DNA from: an uncultured Bacteroides sp. | GTDB lineage: Bacteria; Bacteroidota; Bacteroidia; Chitinophagales; Chitinophagaceae | Direction: 5' to 3' | DNA: 39,802 nucleotides | Assembly: GCA_902168085.1 (NCBI GenBank) | Contig: CABHOP010000067.1 | Span: forward strand, 1 to 39,802 | Shown here: in pieces, positions 24,972 through 32,965 of the stretch | Numbering within the stretch: the stretch's first letter is position 1 | Layout: each line of letters starts with the position of its first letter | Notes under the pieces: model-generated | What the model saw: the letters and a program-made list of their open reading frames with translations, nothing else | Told to the model about the DNA's origin: nothing | The model's database searches: none | Position numbers and translations under genes: made by a program

Positions 24972-25604
24972 ATGTTTACACAGAAAATATACGTTAATAA
25001 TAAGCCCTTGGTACTCACTACCGATGCCAAAACATATATGCAGGATAATGCGATGGCTACCGGTTACCTGCAGTTTACGGGTGCTTTTACGCGCAATTTC
25101 AGGCTGGCCTTGCAGCACCTGGAAAAACCGGGTACGCTTGGTGCCATTATAGAAGATATTTCGCCCAATTCATTGCAGCAATCTTTATATGAACTGTATG
25201 AGCCGATAGATGCTGCCGGTGGGGTAGTGGAGAATGAAAATGGGGCAGTGTTGATGATATACCGCCGTGGAAAGTGGGACCTGCCCAAAGGCAAGCGTGA
25301 TGAGGGAGAAGATATGGCTACCTGTGCCCTGCGGGAGGTGAGCGAGGAAACAGGGCTGACAAAGCTGAAGCTGGCTGAAAAGATCGGCAATACCTACCAT
25401 GTATATTCACAAGGTGGACAAAACCTGCTGAAATGTACTGCCTGGTATAAAATGAAAGGCTCGGTAAAAGATACCCTTGTGCCACAGAAAGAGGAAAATA
25501 TACTAGAGGCAAAATGGGTAGATGCGGCAGAAATGAAAATGATCGTTTATAAATCATATGAAGCCATACGGGAAGTGTTGATACTTGCCGGCTTGAAATG
25601 GTAA
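24972..25604 (+). CDS. NUDIX hydrolase
   Basis: A 210-residue protein. The N-terminal 80 residues form a separate domain of unknown role. The NUDIX fold begins at AAGGVVENENGAVLMIYRRGKWDLPKG, and the NUDIX box is complete from G107 to L129 (G-x5-E-x7-REVSEETGL), including the metal-binding REVxEE core. This predicts Mg-dependent cleavage of a nucleoside diphosphate linked to another moiety. WDLPKGK is typical of the diadenosine/MutT-like group, but substrate is not defined. It is divergent from pyrE with 50 bases between, and convergent with the serine hydrolase gene across a shared terminator. Confidence 0.92.
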   Translation: MFTQKIYVNNKPLVLTTDAKTYMQDNAMATGYLQFTGAFTRNFRLALQHLEKPGTLGAIIEDISPNSLQQSLYELYEPIDAAGGVVENENGAVLMIYRRGKWDLPKGKRDEGEDMATCALREVSEETGLTKLKLAEKIGNTYHVYSQGGQNLLKCTAWYKMKGSVKDTLVPQKEENILEAKWVDAAEMKMIVYKSYEAIREVLILAGLKW

Positions 25605-25608
25605 AATG

Positions 25609-25637
25609 AAAGGGCAGCTTACGAGCTGCCCTTTTTG
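25609..25637. terminator. Bidirectional Rho-independent terminator
   Basis: AGGGCAGCT (25611-25619) and AGCTGCCCT (25624-25632) pair around TACG. TTTTT follows on the plus strand and a short A-tract precedes. It serves the NUDIX gene and probably the convergent serine hydrolase gene, whose stop lies 18 bases away. Confidence 0.88.
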
Positions 25638-25654
25638 TGTATACAGGAGTGTAG

Positions 25655-27028
25655 TTATTTAATAATCTGTATTTTTTGCTGGTATGCCAGTGTGCCGCTC
25701 TCTGTTACACGCGCTATATAGAGGCCGCTGTTTATATCCGGTAGCCTTACTTCGTTACTGCCGTTTTTCAGTTGTGTGCGGTAGGCTATGCGGCCGGTAA
25801 TATCTACCAGTTCCAGTTGTGCTTCGTTACTGTTGGGCAGGGTTACATATATGCGGTCTGTAGCAGGGTTGGGGTATATGTTGATGCCTTCATATGCCAA
25901 TTGGGTAATGCCAGTAGGTGGCATTTTTACGGTTTCTTTATGCAGGGCAGCTACTACACGTGTTAGCAGTTTGTTGTTATCCACGCTATCCTGGTTCGAT
26001 AATATGCATATAGCTACACCTGTAGCAGAGTCTATAAAATTCTCATTCAGGTAGCCGAAACAGGTACCACCATGTGAATAGCCCGTGCGGCCATTCAGCG
26101 GCCTCAGCCACATTACCCCTAATCCGTACCCATTATTAGCATTCAGCTTTACAAGCGTTTTCATTTCTGCCAGCGAATTGCTGTTGATGATCTTGCCGGT
26201 CATCAATGCATCCCAGAATTTAACCACATCTTCGGCATTCGCAACCAGCGCGCCAGCAGATGTAGCCATGCTTAAAAATGCGGTATTGTCATAGTTATAA
26301 GCATCCATCATATCCGTTAGTTGGGCAGGGTTGCCATCAGTAGACCAGCCATGTGGTATAGTGATGCCTGCCTTTTCTGCAGGATAAGTAGCTGTGTGAG
26401 AAAAGCCTTGTGGGTCTAGTATCATTTTACGTACACTCTCTGCAAAAGATTCATTTCTTATCTGCTTTATGATAAGGCCCGCCAGCAGGTAATTGGTGTT
26501 GGAATAAGACCAGTTGGTGCCCGGTGCAAACTCCGGTGTGCTGATGAATGGCAGCATTTCTTCCGGCTGCCATACCTTGGTATAATCGTTATTGAGCGCA
26601 GTAAAGAAAGCTGAAGTATCGGTATAGCTGTATAAACCGCTGGTATGGTTCAGCATCTGGCGTATGGTTATCTGCCCGTTCACATTTGGTACGTTCTGAA
26701 ACCATTTGCCTATCGTATCGTCGAGGCTCAGCAGCCCGCCTTCCTGTAGTTTCAGCATCATGGCAGCCACATAGGTTTTGGTATTGCTGCCTATAGGCAG
26801 GTACATATCTTTCGTTATAGGTACGCCGCTGTGCGATTCCCCGTACACGCCTGTCCATATACCTTCATTAGGTATCAGTATGGCTGCAGATATGCCTTTT
26901 ATCTTGTTCTTTTGGCATACGCTATCCAGCACCTGCTGAAAGCGGCCCTGGTATACCGGCGCTATCTGGGCATGTGCAGATGCGGCATAAGTGATAGCAA
27001 TGATTAGTGGGAGTAATAGCTTCTTCAT
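25655..27028 (-). CDS. Secreted serine hydrolase (beta-lactamase/PBP4 fold) with T9SS sorting domain
   Basis: A 457-residue exported protein. Signal peptide 1-20 (MKKLLLPLIIAITYAASAHA). The catalytic domain has S81-NT-K84, Y175-S-N177 and H319-G-G321, the three motifs of class C beta-lactamase/D-aminopeptidase-like hydrolases. The C-terminal region from residue 382 (INIYPNPATDRIYV to QQKIQIIK) is a type A T9SS sorting domain, so the protein crosses the outer membrane and is exposed or released. The ATG at 27028 is preferred over one 16 codons upstream, because it places the signal peptide at the N-terminus. Peptide, ester or cell-wall substrates are all possible. Divergent from the two-component genes, with a likely operator between. 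Confidence 0.92.
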   Translation of the reverse strand: MKKLLLPLIIAITYAASAHAQIAPVYQGRFQQVLDSVCQKNKIKGISAAILIPNEGIWTGVYGESHSGVPITKDMYLPIGSNTKTYVAAMMLKLQEGGLLSLDDTIGKWFQNVPNVNGQITIRQMLNHTSGLYSYTDTSAFFTALNNDYTKVWQPEEMLPFISTPEFAPGTNWSYSNTNYLLAGLIIKQIRNESFAESVRKMILDPQGFSHTATYPAEKAGITIPHGWSTDGNPAQLTDMMDAYNYDNTAFLSMATSAGALVANAEDVVKFWDALMTGKIINSNSLAEMKTLVKLNANNGYGLGVMWLRPLNGRTGYSHGGTCFGYLNENFIDSATGVAICILSNQDSVDNNKLLTRVVAALHKETVKMPPTGITQLAYEGINIYPNPATDRIYVTLPNSNEAQLELVDITGRIAYRTQLKNGSNEVRLPDINSGLYIARVTESGTLAYQQKIQIIK

Positions 27029-27091
27029 AATGGTATGTGTTTTCCGTTTATGGATACAAAGCAAGGCAGTCTGCACCAGAGCAAAGATTTT

Positions 27092-27121
27092 TTTAGATGA
27101 ACAAGAGTAGTATTTAGACGA
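27092..27121. promoter_or_regulatory. Candidate LytTR operator: two 9-base direct repeats 12 bases apart
   Basis: TTTAGATGA (27092-27100) and TTTAGACGA (27113-27121) differ at one base and are spaced 21 bases start to start, two helical turns. LytTR regulators such as AgrA and ComE bind 9-base direct repeats with this spacing. The site lies between the serine hydrolase gene and a LytS/LytTR pair. A near-match to the -7 element (AATCTTTG on the minus strand, 27082-27089) sits directly next to it, in the right place for activation of the hydrolase gene. Confidence 0.55.
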
Positions 27122-27156
27122 GTTTATTTCGTCGAAGAAAGGAAGGGTTTTGTCTA

Positions 27157-28305
27157 TTGCTTCTTTTACCTGCCATTATTTATATAGTTATTTGTATCGT
27201 GAAAGGCATTTTCAAACATATACTACGCATATTCAGCAGTCGCATAGCACTCAATATTTATCTATGGGTAGCATTGATATACCTGGTGCTCGACATGAAT
27301 TATAATAATGAACAGGTATATACATACGGTATAATATACTCGTCATGGTACTATTGGTTCATACTGGTAGGTTGCTTGTTGCAAATGGCACTTGTATATG
27401 TAAATACTTTGTTCCTTGCACCACATTTCCTGGCCAGGAAACGATACGGCTGGTATTTTCTCTATATCTTTTTACTTACAGTTACGGTTTCTGTCATCTA
27501 TACATTTGGTGTCAAAATAGCAGGGCGGCATTTTGATGTGGACCATGTGCAGCAAATGGGTTTTGTATCGGCACCTGTTAGTGATAAATGGACCTTCGCT
27601 GCTATTATAGATGACACTACTACTTATTTCATAGGTAATATTCTTTGGGTGTTGGTTTTTACTATGGCATGGTTTACACGCGATTATTATCGCCAACAAC
27701 GCTTGGCTGAAGATGCCCGCCGGGAGCAGGTAGAAACGGAATTGAACTTTTTAAAAAGCCAGGTGAACCCGCATTTCCTTTTCAATACGCTGAACAATGT
27801 ATATGGCCTTGCACTCAAAAAGGCGGATAACACCCCCGATGTGGTACTGAAGCTATCATCCATTCTGCGCTATATGCTTTACGAAAGCAATACCGATATG
27901 GTAGATTTCGACAAAGAGAAAGAAGTAATGCAGGCATATATAGAGCTGGAACTACTGCGTATTACCGATACATCTGGCCTGCATTTCGATATACGTGCCG
28001 ACCGCAATTATAAACTGCCGCCATTGTTATGGCTGCCCGTGCTCGAAAACGTATTCAAGCACGGTACGCGTTTTATTACCGATAAACTGTTTGTTGATTT
28101 CAGGTTGGCGATTGTAAATAATGTATTCACCATCCATGCAGAGAATGCCTACAAGCCGATGACCGATAAAGCAGATACCGCAGGTGGTATCGGGTTGGTT
28201 AATTTATCAAAACGCCTTTCTATATTGTATCCCGGCAGGCATACCATCACCCGGCAACAAAAGGATGATGGGTATGCAATAGATGTAAAGATAGAGTTGT
28301 CATAA
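27157..28305 (+). CDS. Sensor histidine kinase, LytS/YehU type
   Basis: A 382-residue membrane kinase. Four hydrophobic spans come first (about 5-16, 30-46, 62-83 and 92-116), with another near 150-170. A short coiled coil leads to the His_kinase domain: SQVNPHFLFNTLNNVYGL with H206 (numbered from the TTG at 27157). The ATP domain has LPVLENVFKHG (N box) and GGIGLVNLSKRLSILYPG (G box). The start is uncertain: there is no ATG before the first span; TTG at 27157 and GTG at 27199 are the options, and the frame is open back to 27118. The next gene, its LytTR regulator, follows after four bases. Confidence 0.9.
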   Translation: MLLLPAIIYIVICIVKGIFKHILRIFSSRIALNIYLWVALIYLVLDMNYNNEQVYTYGIIYSSWYYWFILVGCLLQMALVYVNTLFLAPHFLARKRYGWYFLYIFLLTVTVSVIYTFGVKIAGRHFDVDHVQQMGFVSAPVSDKWTFAAIIDDTTTYFIGNILWVLVFTMAWFTRDYYRQQRLAEDARREQVETELNFLKSQVNPHFLFNTLNNVYGLALKKADNTPDVVLKLSSILRYMLYESNTDMVDFDKEKEVMQAYIELELLRITDTSGLHFDIRADRNYKLPPLLWLPVLENVFKHGTRFITDKLFVDFRLAIVNNVFTIHAENAYKPMTDKADTAGGIGLVNLSKRLSILYPGRHTITRQQKDDGYAIDVKIELS

Positions 28306-28309
28306 CACA

Positions 28310-29020
28310 ATGGACAAGTTAAGAGTATTGATAGTAGATGATGAGCCCATAGCGCGCGATATACTGGAAAGCTATATTCAAAAGCTGCCGCAGCTTCAGC
28401 TTACAGGTACGTGCAAGAATGCGCTGGAAGCTGTACCCTTCATAGGCCGTGGAGAGGTAGACCTGCTGTTGCTCGATATCAATATGCCGGAGATAACAGG
28501 CATCGAGTTTGTAAAAATGATGCGCCAGCTGCCATGGCTTATCTTTACCACTGCGTATTCTTCCTATGCGGTAGAAAGCTATGAATTGAATGCAGTGGAC
28601 TACCTGCTGAAACCCATCAGTTTCGACCGTTTTTCAATCGCAGTAGATAAAGTGCTCTCATTGAAAAGGCTGACCAGTGCCGGTGCTGCACAAAACGATG
28701 CACACATCTTTGTGAAAACAGATGGCCGCCTGGTGAAAATAAACCTTGCCGACCTGTGGATGGTAGAAGGACTGAAAGACTATGTAAAACTGCATCTGAA
28801 AACCGGCAAGCTCGTCATTCACAGCACTATGAAGAATATCGAAGATAGCCTGCAAGGTTATGATGCCTTTGTGCGTGTACATAAATCGTACATCATAAAT
28901 ATGCAGTATGCCAGCCAGGTAGATGGCAATACCATTTATGTCAACAAGCAACCCATTTCTATTGGCAGCACCTACAAAACATTAGTACAGCAAGCTTTGC
29001 AAAAATATAAAATGCTATAA
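28310..29020 (+). CDS. LytTR-family response regulator
   Basis: A 236-residue DNA-binding regulator. The receiver domain has the acidic pair in LIVDDEP (D10, D11), phosphoacceptor D56 (LLLLDINMP), T80/T81 and K101 (LLKPISF). The LytTR domain spans about 134-236 (DAHIFVKTDGRLVKINLADLWMVEGLKDYVKLH, then FVRVHKSYIINMQYASQVDGNTIYV). It is cotranscribed with the kinase (four-base gap). LytTR proteins bind pairs of 9-base direct repeats, and such a pair is present upstream of the operon, so autoregulation or control of the divergent secreted hydrolase is likely. Confidence 0.95.
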   Translation: MDKLRVLIVDDEPIARDILESYIQKLPQLQLTGTCKNALEAVPFIGRGEVDLLLLDINMPEITGIEFVKMMRQLPWLIFTTAYSSYAVESYELNAVDYLLKPISFDRFSIAVDKVLSLKRLTSAGAAQNDAHIFVKTDGRLVKINLADLWMVEGLKDYVKLHLKTGKLVIHSTMKNIEDSLQGYDAFVRVHKSYIINMQYASQVDGNTIYVNKQPISIGSTYKTLVQQALQKYKML

Positions 29021-29089
29021 TACTGTGTTGATTCTGTTTGGTTTAAATAATGCTGTGCCTTATATGTTTGTTGTTTCTTCTAATATACT

Positions 29090-30496
29090 ATGCGCTATCT
29101 ACCTTTGCGAGTACATATGGCCTATTTTAAAAGAAATATCGGGAAGCTGATTGTACACGCCGAAAGAGTGCGCACCAAATATATCAAGCATCGCAATTTC
29201 CTGATTTTTATAAGCTTTATTGTCGGCATCATATCTGCACTGGCTGCCGTGATTTTAAAAATATCCGTACAGTTTGCAGAACATAATGTAGAAAGACTAA
29301 ATGAGGCATTGGATAGTAACCTGATAAGCTCATTTTTTCCACTTGTGGGTATCGGCATATCCTTATTGTTGCTCAACCGTATATTCAAAGGGCGCCTGAA
29401 AAGAGGCGTAGGATTTATATTAGAAAGCATTTTTACCCGTAATGGCACTATACCGCGAAAGCATCTTTTCGGTCATTTACTTACCAGTGCTGCCACCGTT
29501 TCTATGGGCGGCTCAGTAGGCCTGGAAGCACCAATCGTGTCAACGGGTGCTGCCATAGGCTCGCGTACTGCGCACGACCTGCGCTTGTCGTCGAAGGATA
29601 CTATCCTATTGCTGGCTTGTGGCACTGCCAGCGGTATAGCTGCTATATTCAACAGCCCTATAGCGGGCATCATATTCGCTTTGGAGGTATTGATGGTAGA
29701 TTTTAAAACACCGATGTTTATCCCGCTGCTGATATCTACGGCTACGGCTACCGTGTTATCTCAAATTCTATACACGGATAAGTTCTTCTTCTTCGCTGTG
29801 CAAGGGTGGGATATAAAAGCCATCCCTTTTTATATATTGCTGGGTGCTATATGCGGTATTGCATCTGCCTATACATCATTTGTTGTTGAAAAAACAGAAC
29901 ATACATACAGTAAGTATAAACCGGGCTGGAAAACCTGGTTGCTAGCCGGTATCCCGCTATGTTTATTGATATTGGTATTACCGGGGTTATATGGTGAGGG
30001 GTACGTACTTGTTACCAACCTGCTACGGGGCAATACGGCTATTCTTACCGGGCATTCTTTTCTTACAAACAATTCCACACCATATGCTACGGTGCTTATG
30101 TGCCTGCTTCTTATTGCTTTTAAGCCTTTCAGTGCCGCACTTACAGTAGCTGCAGGTGGTAATGGAGGTGTTTTTGCACCGGCCCTTATTATTGGCGGCC
30201 TGGTGGGCTTTCTTGTTGCCTACCTGCTTAATATGTCGGGGCTTGTGGAATTGCATACGGCTAATTTTATTATTACAGCTATGGCTGGTGTGTTAGCCGG
30301 TGTTATGCATGCCCCCCTCACCGCTATATTCCTGCTGGCAGAAATAACCGGTGGCTATACTTTGTTTATTCCGCTGATGATCGTTTGCGCTATATCATAT
30401 TTCATGACACGCAAGTATGCAAGGTTCTCTATATATCACCGCTCTCTTGCAAGTAAAAACATCTTAGATGCGGATGATGCTTATGACCAGCTATAA
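29090..30496 (+). CDS. ClC-family chloride channel or transporter
   Basis: A 468-residue membrane protein with the ClC fold. GGSVGLEAP (140-148) corresponds to the GxEGP motif and keeps the gating glutamate (E146). FNSPIAGIIFALEV (187-200) aligns with the region holding the internal proton glutamate, but that position is V200 in this alignment. GGNGGVFAPALIIGG (356-370) is the GxFxP anion site. The N-terminal GSGIP selectivity motif is absent; KRGVGFILES stands in its place. There are no CBS domains. Loss of the inner glutamate favours a passive anion channel over a 2Cl/H exchanger, but this is inference. ATG at 29117 is an alternative start. Confidence 0.92.
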   Translation: MRYLPLRVHMAYFKRNIGKLIVHAERVRTKYIKHRNFLIFISFIVGIISALAAVILKISVQFAEHNVERLNEALDSNLISSFFPLVGIGISLLLLNRIFKGRLKRGVGFILESIFTRNGTIPRKHLFGHLLTSAATVSMGGSVGLEAPIVSTGAAIGSRTAHDLRLSSKDTILLLACGTASGIAAIFNSPIAGIIFALEVLMVDFKTPMFIPLLISTATATVLSQILYTDKFFFFAVQGWDIKAIPFYILLGAICGIASAYTSFVVEKTEHTYSKYKPGWKTWLLAGIPLCLLILVLPGLYGEGYVLVTNLLRGNTAILTGHSFLTNNSTPYATVLMCLLLIAFKPFSAALTVAAGGNGGVFAPALIIGGLVGFLVAYLLNMSGLVELHTANFIITAMAGVLAGVMHAPLTAIFLLAEITGGYTLFIPLMIVCAISYFMTRKYARFSIYHRSLASKNILDADDAYDQL

Positions 30497-30544
30497 TTGA
30501 AGCCTACTGTCATGCAATTGTAATAAGGTGTTCTGTTTCCCGAT

Positions 30545-30572
30545 TTTCACTACCCTTTTCCCAAAAGTGAAA
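30545..30572. repeat. Inverted repeat near the promoter of the T9SS protein gene
   Basis: TTTCACT (30545-30551) and AGTGAAA (30566-30572) are perfect 7-base arms with a 14-base loop. The right arm sits at the -33 position relative to the candidate -7 element at 30595. It could be an operator for that gene or a weak 3' hairpin of the ClC gene, 49 bases past its stop. Confidence 0.4.
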
Positions 30573-30594
30573 GCAGATTGTTTTTCTGCGCTGC

Positions 30595-30602
30595 TATCTT
30601 TG
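30595..30602 (+). promoter_or_regulatory. Promoter -7 element of the T9SS protein gene
   Basis: TATCTTTG followed by CG matches TAnnTTTG exactly. It predicts a 5' leader of about 165 bases. In this leader TTCGCAAG (30643-30650) and CTTGCGAA (30687-30694) form a perfect 8-base inverted repeat, a possible leader hairpin. No -33 TTG at usual spacing. Confidence 0.5.
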
Positions 30603-30770
30603 CGTCACAATTACCACTTGTACCACCATAGCTACGGTTACATTCGCAAGCATTAAACTCATCAATCACCAATATTCAAGTTATTACTTGCGAAACATTG
30701 CATGCATATGTGATATGGACACACTTTATTGGTTTTTATTGAACAACTTATTATTCTTAATATAATACAA

Positions 30771-32057
30771 ATGAAAAAACAATTACTTGCAACATTAATG
30801 CTGGCGTCGGCGGTAACTGCAAAGGCACAGGTAGTCAATGATACCGTTACCCTGGGTGCCGGTTATGCAAACCAGGTTTGGTATAGCCTTGCCAACGATG
30901 AAAAGGGTACGCAGCCACGTGCTAACTGGGATTTGGCTTTCAACCTGAAAGACATCACTTCTCCTGTATTTGTGAATACCAACTTCAGCCACATGGGTTC
31001 ATTAGGTGTTACCCTGTGGAACTATCCTAAAGATGATACTTCTGCATGGTCATCCATAGATACAACAGGGCTGAGCACATGGGCACCACGTCACAATTCC
31101 GATACTTCATGGGCTTTGGGTGCTATGGGTAACTACATCGACCCGGGTAACTCAAACGACGTGGATTGGGGTGTTTACGACCCTACAACGCACTATATAA
31201 CGGGTGACTCTTTATATATCATCAAGTTAGGTAACGGTATGTACAAAAAGCTGTGGATGAAGCACCTGAAAAGCGGCACGTTCACTTTTACATATGCAAA
31301 TCTTGATGGCTCCAACGAACAAACAGCAGCCATCAAAAAATCTGACTACGCCGGTAAAAACTTCGTGTACTATTCAATTGAAAACGATGCAGTGCTGAAT
31401 CGTGAGCCTTTAGCTGCCGATTGGGACCTGACCTTTACGCAATATGTATCTTTTATTCCTGCCGGTCCGGGCGTGGTTATGCCTTACACAGTAACAGGGG
31501 TGCTGCAAAACAGGGGTGTAACAGTAGCAGAGGTGGGCAACCTGCCTAATAAAACCACTTACAACAACTTCAATGCACATACTTATGCTACTGCCATCAA
31601 CACTATTGGTAGCGACTGGAAATCAAATAGCGGTGTTGTAAGGGATTCACTGGTTTACTTTGTAAAAGCTGTGGATGAAACTATCTGGAAAATGATATTC
31701 ACAGGTTTTGAAAGCGGTGTTAGCGGCCTGGGTAAAATTATCTTCTCTAAAGAAATAATGCAGTCTACCAGCATCCGCAATGCAGAAGGCAAGGCTACAG
31801 CTACAGTGTCTGTATATCCTAACCCAACTGCTGCTTCACAGCAAACAACTATCGTTTACAATTTTGAAACTGCAAATACCAATGCTAAACTGGCTGTGTA
31901 CGATATGGCAGGCAGGATAGCATACACTACAGCTTTAGATAACCATGCAGGCCTGCACACCGTGCAACTGCCATCTAATACACTGCAGGCGGGTATGTAC
32001 ATCATCAATATCAGCACAGATAATGGTAATGTTCAGCAGCGTATGATTATCAAATAA
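30771..32057 (+). CDS. Secreted protein with T9SS sorting domain, HmuY-like features
   Basis: A 428-residue exported protein. The start at the ATG (30771) gives a clean signal peptide, MKKQLLATLMLASAVTAKAQ; a TTG 14 codons upstream would not. The body has two copies of a pattern, NWDLAFN...VNTNFSHMGSLGV and DWDLTFTQYVSFIP...TGVLQNRGVTVAEV, which resembles HmuY-type heme-binding beta sandwiches in which each half reports WD-x-AF. The resemblance is loose and heme binding is not shown. The last 75 residues (VSVYPNPTAASQQTTIVYNF to VQQRMIIK) are a type A T9SS sorting domain. It is a single-gene unit with its own promoter element and terminator. Confidence 0.88.
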   Translation: MKKQLLATLMLASAVTAKAQVVNDTVTLGAGYANQVWYSLANDEKGTQPRANWDLAFNLKDITSPVFVNTNFSHMGSLGVTLWNYPKDDTSAWSSIDTTGLSTWAPRHNSDTSWALGAMGNYIDPGNSNDVDWGVYDPTTHYITGDSLYIIKLGNGMYKKLWMKHLKSGTFTFTYANLDGSNEQTAAIKKSDYAGKNFVYYSIENDAVLNREPLAADWDLTFTQYVSFIPAGPGVVMPYTVTGVLQNRGVTVAEVGNLPNKTTYNNFNAHTYATAINTIGSDWKSNSGVVRDSLVYFVKAVDETIWKMIFTGFESGVSGLGKIIFSKEIMQSTSIRNAEGKATATVSVYPNPTAASQQTTIVYNFETANTNAKLAVYDMAGRIAYTTALDNHAGLHTVQLPSNTLQAGMYIINISTDNGNVQQRMIIK

Positions 32058-32086
32058 GCGTAGTAGTCATATCCATCCATCAAGTG

Positions 32087-32122
32087 CCCCTCCTTCATCG
32101 CAGGAGGGGTTTCTTTTTTTTT
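32087..32122 (+). terminator. Rho-independent terminator of the T9SS protein gene
   Basis: CCCCTCCT (32087-32094) pairs with AGGAGGGG (32102-32109) around a 7-base loop, followed by a long T-tract interrupted by one C (32110-32122). It lies 29 bases past the stop. Confidence 0.92.
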
Positions 32123-32165
32123 AACGTAACCTAAACCTTACCTTAACACCTCACCAACGGTCTGC

Positions 32166-32507
32166 ATGGTAATTTTGTATCAAAAGCAGGAGCGGATGAT
32201 GTCGAGAGTTACCCCACTACGAAAAGCAGCACACATACAGCATGGGTTTCAACTGGTGAAAAACAGGAAGACCCTATGGGCTATGTTGAAGGATGTATGG
32301 AAAGGCAGGTATAAATTATCTTTCTATACCACATTTGTGATAATCATGGGTTTACTCTATGTTGTCCTTCCTTTCGATTTTGACTGGATACCCTTTTTAG
32401 GCTGGCTCGATGATGGTTTTATCATCTTCCTCGTTTTCAAAAGGTTGCAAAAGGAAACCCAGCGCTATATACGCGCCAAGGTTATGGAACGCAAAGGGGA
32501 ACATTAA
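32166..32507 (+). CDS. YkvA-like DUF1232 membrane protein
   Basis: A 113-residue protein. Its centre has one hydrophobic helix (about 52-67, LSFYTTFVIIMGLLYVVLP) followed by the DUF1232 signature LPFDFDWIPFLGWLDDGFIIFLVFKRL, in which the D-x-D-x-IP-x-LG-x-LDD core is complete. DUF1232 proteins are small, membrane-associated and of unknown function. The basic N-terminal part suggests an inside-facing tail. ATG codons at 32196 and 32199 are alternative starts. The stop overlaps the convergent coaD stop by four bases. Confidence 0.85.
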   Translation: MVILYQKQERMMSRVTPLRKAAHIQHGFQLVKNRKTLWAMLKDVWKGRYKLSFYTTFVIIMGLLYVVLPFDFDWIPFLGWLDDGFIIFLVFKRLQKETQRYIRAKVMERKGEH

Positions 32508-32962
32508 AACTTCACTTCTGCAGGAATTATCTTGCTTACATCTCCGTTATTACGTATCACATCGCGCACAATGGTAGAGGAGATGGTTGAATATTCCGGC
32601 GCACAGGTCAGGAATATGGTTTCTATTTCCGGTGCCAGCATCCGGTTCATATCTGCTATGGCTTTCTCATATTCAAAGTCGGCTATATAGCGTATGCCGC
32701 GCATCATATATTGTGCGCCTACTTCTTTACAGTAGTGAATGGTAAGGCCCGAATAGCTGGTAACACTTATCTGCGGGTAGTCTTTAAATATCTCCTTCAT
32801 CCAGGCTATGCGCTGCTCTATGGTAAACATAGGTGTCTTCTGAGAATTGACCCCGATGGCAATTATCAGCTTATCAAACAAAGAAACCGAACGTTTGATA
32901 ACATCTACATGGCCAAGTGTAATGGGGTCGAATGTGCCGGGAAATAAACAAACGCGTTGCAT
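32504..32962 (-). CDS. coaD: Phosphopantetheine adenylyltransferase
   Basis: A 152-residue enzyme that makes dephospho-CoA from 4'-phosphopantetheine and ATP, the fourth step of coenzyme A synthesis. It has LFPGTFDPITLGHVDVIKRS, with the nucleotidyltransferase TxGH motif, VNSQKTPMFT, the MMRGIRYIADFEYE loop and the ISSTIVRDVIRNNGDVS end, which carries the (ISS)TxxR motif. Length and motifs are typical of bacterial CoaD. It is the last gene of a leftward DUF3822-rsmD-coaD run, three bases after rsmD. Confidence 0.97.
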   Translation of the reverse strand: MQRVCLFPGTFDPITLGHVDVIKRSVSLFDKLIIAIGVNSQKTPMFTIEQRIAWMKEIFKDYPQISVTSYSGLTIHYCKEVGAQYMMRGIRYIADFEYEKAIADMNRMLAPEIETIFLTCAPEYSTISSTIVRDVIRNNGDVSKIIPAEVKF

Positions 32963-32965
32963 AGC

